DNA of 20,457 nt, from the NCBI GenBank assembly GCA_015501075.1, contig JADNYJ010000559.1, positions 1 through 20,457 on the forward strand, in the 5' to 3' direction. The stretch is from Gymnopilus junonius (lineage: Eukaryota > Basidiomycota > Agaricomycetes > Agaricales > Galerinaceae). Under the pieces are notes generated by a model, which worked only from the letters and a program-made list of their open reading frames with translations, had not been told where the DNA came from and ran no database searches. The position numbers were made by a program, and so were the translations under genes. Of the stretch, positions 19,630 through 20,457 are shown piece after piece; position 1 is the stretch's first letter, and every line of letters starts with the position of its first letter.

Positions 19630-20457
19630 TCAGGCAACATACAAATACCTATTCCTATCCTCGGTACTTCTCTTTAAATACTCCTGCTCAACAAGCGCAT
19701 CGATCCTTTTCTTGATCGTCTCGACCTGCGGCACGAAGTGGCTCTTGACAGCATCGATCGTGGCCGCCTTGAGCTGCTCATAGCTCATCTCCTTCTTGGC
19801 TTTCATCACGCGCACGATGGCCGCGTCGAGGTAGTGTTTGCGGTCACCTTCGATTGACGCGTTTGTGCGTTTAGATTCTTCCGGCTGGAGGTGGTGGAAA
19901 AGGGGTATCATAAGAGAAAGAAAGCAGAAGAAGCAATGATACGCACTGAAACCTTCGCCTGAATAGAATTAATATGCACCACATGATGCGGATCGTGAAA
20001 GTCTGCATTGAACCTAAACACATCCATATCATCCACGTCCTTGCCAACTGGATCTTCTTAAGCACTTTCTTCTTCCCACACGCCAAGCTCTGCAGAGTCC
20101 TCTTCAGATCTGTTTCCTCTAAAAAGGTAGAAGAATCGTCATCAGCACCACCACATAGCACACATTGCAAAGCCCAAAATCATGCCAAAATGGACATCCG
20201 CATCGGACTAGAGTAGAAATACCTAAGTTAGAAGAACTCACCCATATTTGTCCGTTCCTTGATATCCCCATACCCAATCTCCACCTCCTCATTGAACAAC
20301 AATAACACTAAGGCCTGGTACATGCTAACTGACAACTCTTTGATCCCAGGCCCGAACCGCGCTTTGAGGGTCACAGTCCCCAGGGAGTGATCCCAGTCCA
20401 ACACGTGCCCCGAGTGCTTGGATTTGTAGTATTCGGCGTATTTGGTTAGTTGTTCTT
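19630..20457 (-). CDS. CUL4: Cullin, C-terminal part, best match cullin-4 (runs off the window)
   Basis: Scaffold of a cullin-RING ubiquitin ligase; cullin-4 pairs with DDB1-type adaptors. Exons on the minus strand: 20457-20242 (partial), 20118-19947, 19884-19630. The first holds the cullin-homology segment YYKSKHSGHVLDWDHSLG, VTLKARFGPGIKELSVSMYQ and ALVLLLFNEE. The second holds ETDLKRTLQSLACGKKKVL, characteristic of CUL4, and VGKDVDDMDVFRFN. The third is the C-terminal winged-helix domain: HYLDAAIVRVMKAKKEMSYE, whose Lys in VRVMK is the expected NEDD8 site, KSHFVPQVETIKKRIDALVE, QEYLKR and a YLYVA end. Within the second exon the frame slips at about 20048-20050 between KKI and VGKD: one base seems missing. 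In an essential gene that suggests sequence error. The N-terminal portion lies beyond 20457. The CUL4 versus other-cullin choice rests on memory of the family. Confidence 0.85.

Noticed and set aside
1..20457. CRISPR arrays, bacterial-type operons, rRNA or viral genes
   Set aside because: No regularly spaced repeats, Shine-Dalgarno-led gene strings, rRNA motifs or viral protein signatures were found; the introns and tRNA type show eukaryotic nuclear DNA.

Overview
The window looks like nuclear DNA of a filamentous basidiomycete, most likely an agaricomycete. The genes are densely interrupted by short GT-AG introns of about 47-80 bp, with some very small exons. The recognisable families are fungal, there are decaying F-box paralogues, and a hAT DNA transposon remnant is present. 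No bacterial operon, CRISPR or viral feature was seen. All exon maps were worked out by eye from splice consensus, reading-frame phase and remembered family motifs; none was confirmed by alignment or RNA.

Layout. 1-1227 (minus): the N-terminal part of an oligopeptide transporter (OPT family), cut by the window edge. 1228-2877: no gene recognised. 2878-4095 (plus): a type II membrane glycosyltransferase of family GT25. 4502-4587: tRNA-Pro(UGG) with a 14-nt intron. 4627-5531: a short hAT element with 13-bp inverted ends and 8-bp target duplications, carrying only the C-terminal end of a transposase. 5769-6859 (plus): COP9 signalosome subunit 7. 7781-8726 (plus): an unrecognised gene with two apparent one-base losses. 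9478-about 10650 (minus): a divergent or decayed 14-3-3 gene. 11133-13787 (minus): a complete 16-exon ER alpha-1,2-mannosidase (GH47). 14153-about 15442 and 15782-17302 (plus): tandem F-box-like paralogues, the first a pseudogene. 18216-19421 (plus): a secreted Lys-Arg-punctuated precursor with a cationic, amphipathic C-terminal part. 19630-20457 (minus): the C-terminal end of a cullin, best matching cullin-4.

Functional themes. GT25 and GH47 act in the secretory pathway. CSN7, the cullin and the F-box proteins belong to the cullin-RING ubiquitin ligase system: CSN removes NEDD8 from cullins. Nothing shows that the proximity is more than chance.

The most interesting locus is 18216-19421. It has a signal peptide, short repeated exons whose junctions fall exactly inside Lys-Arg pairs, and then His-Lys-Ala repeats and a glycine-rich hydrophobic stretch. 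This suggests a KEX2-processed secreted precursor not recognised as a named family.

A separate technical point: eight apparent frame breaks in four genes all have the same sign (one base missing), including one in the cullin. Consensus deletion errors must be excluded before any of these genes is called a pseudogene.
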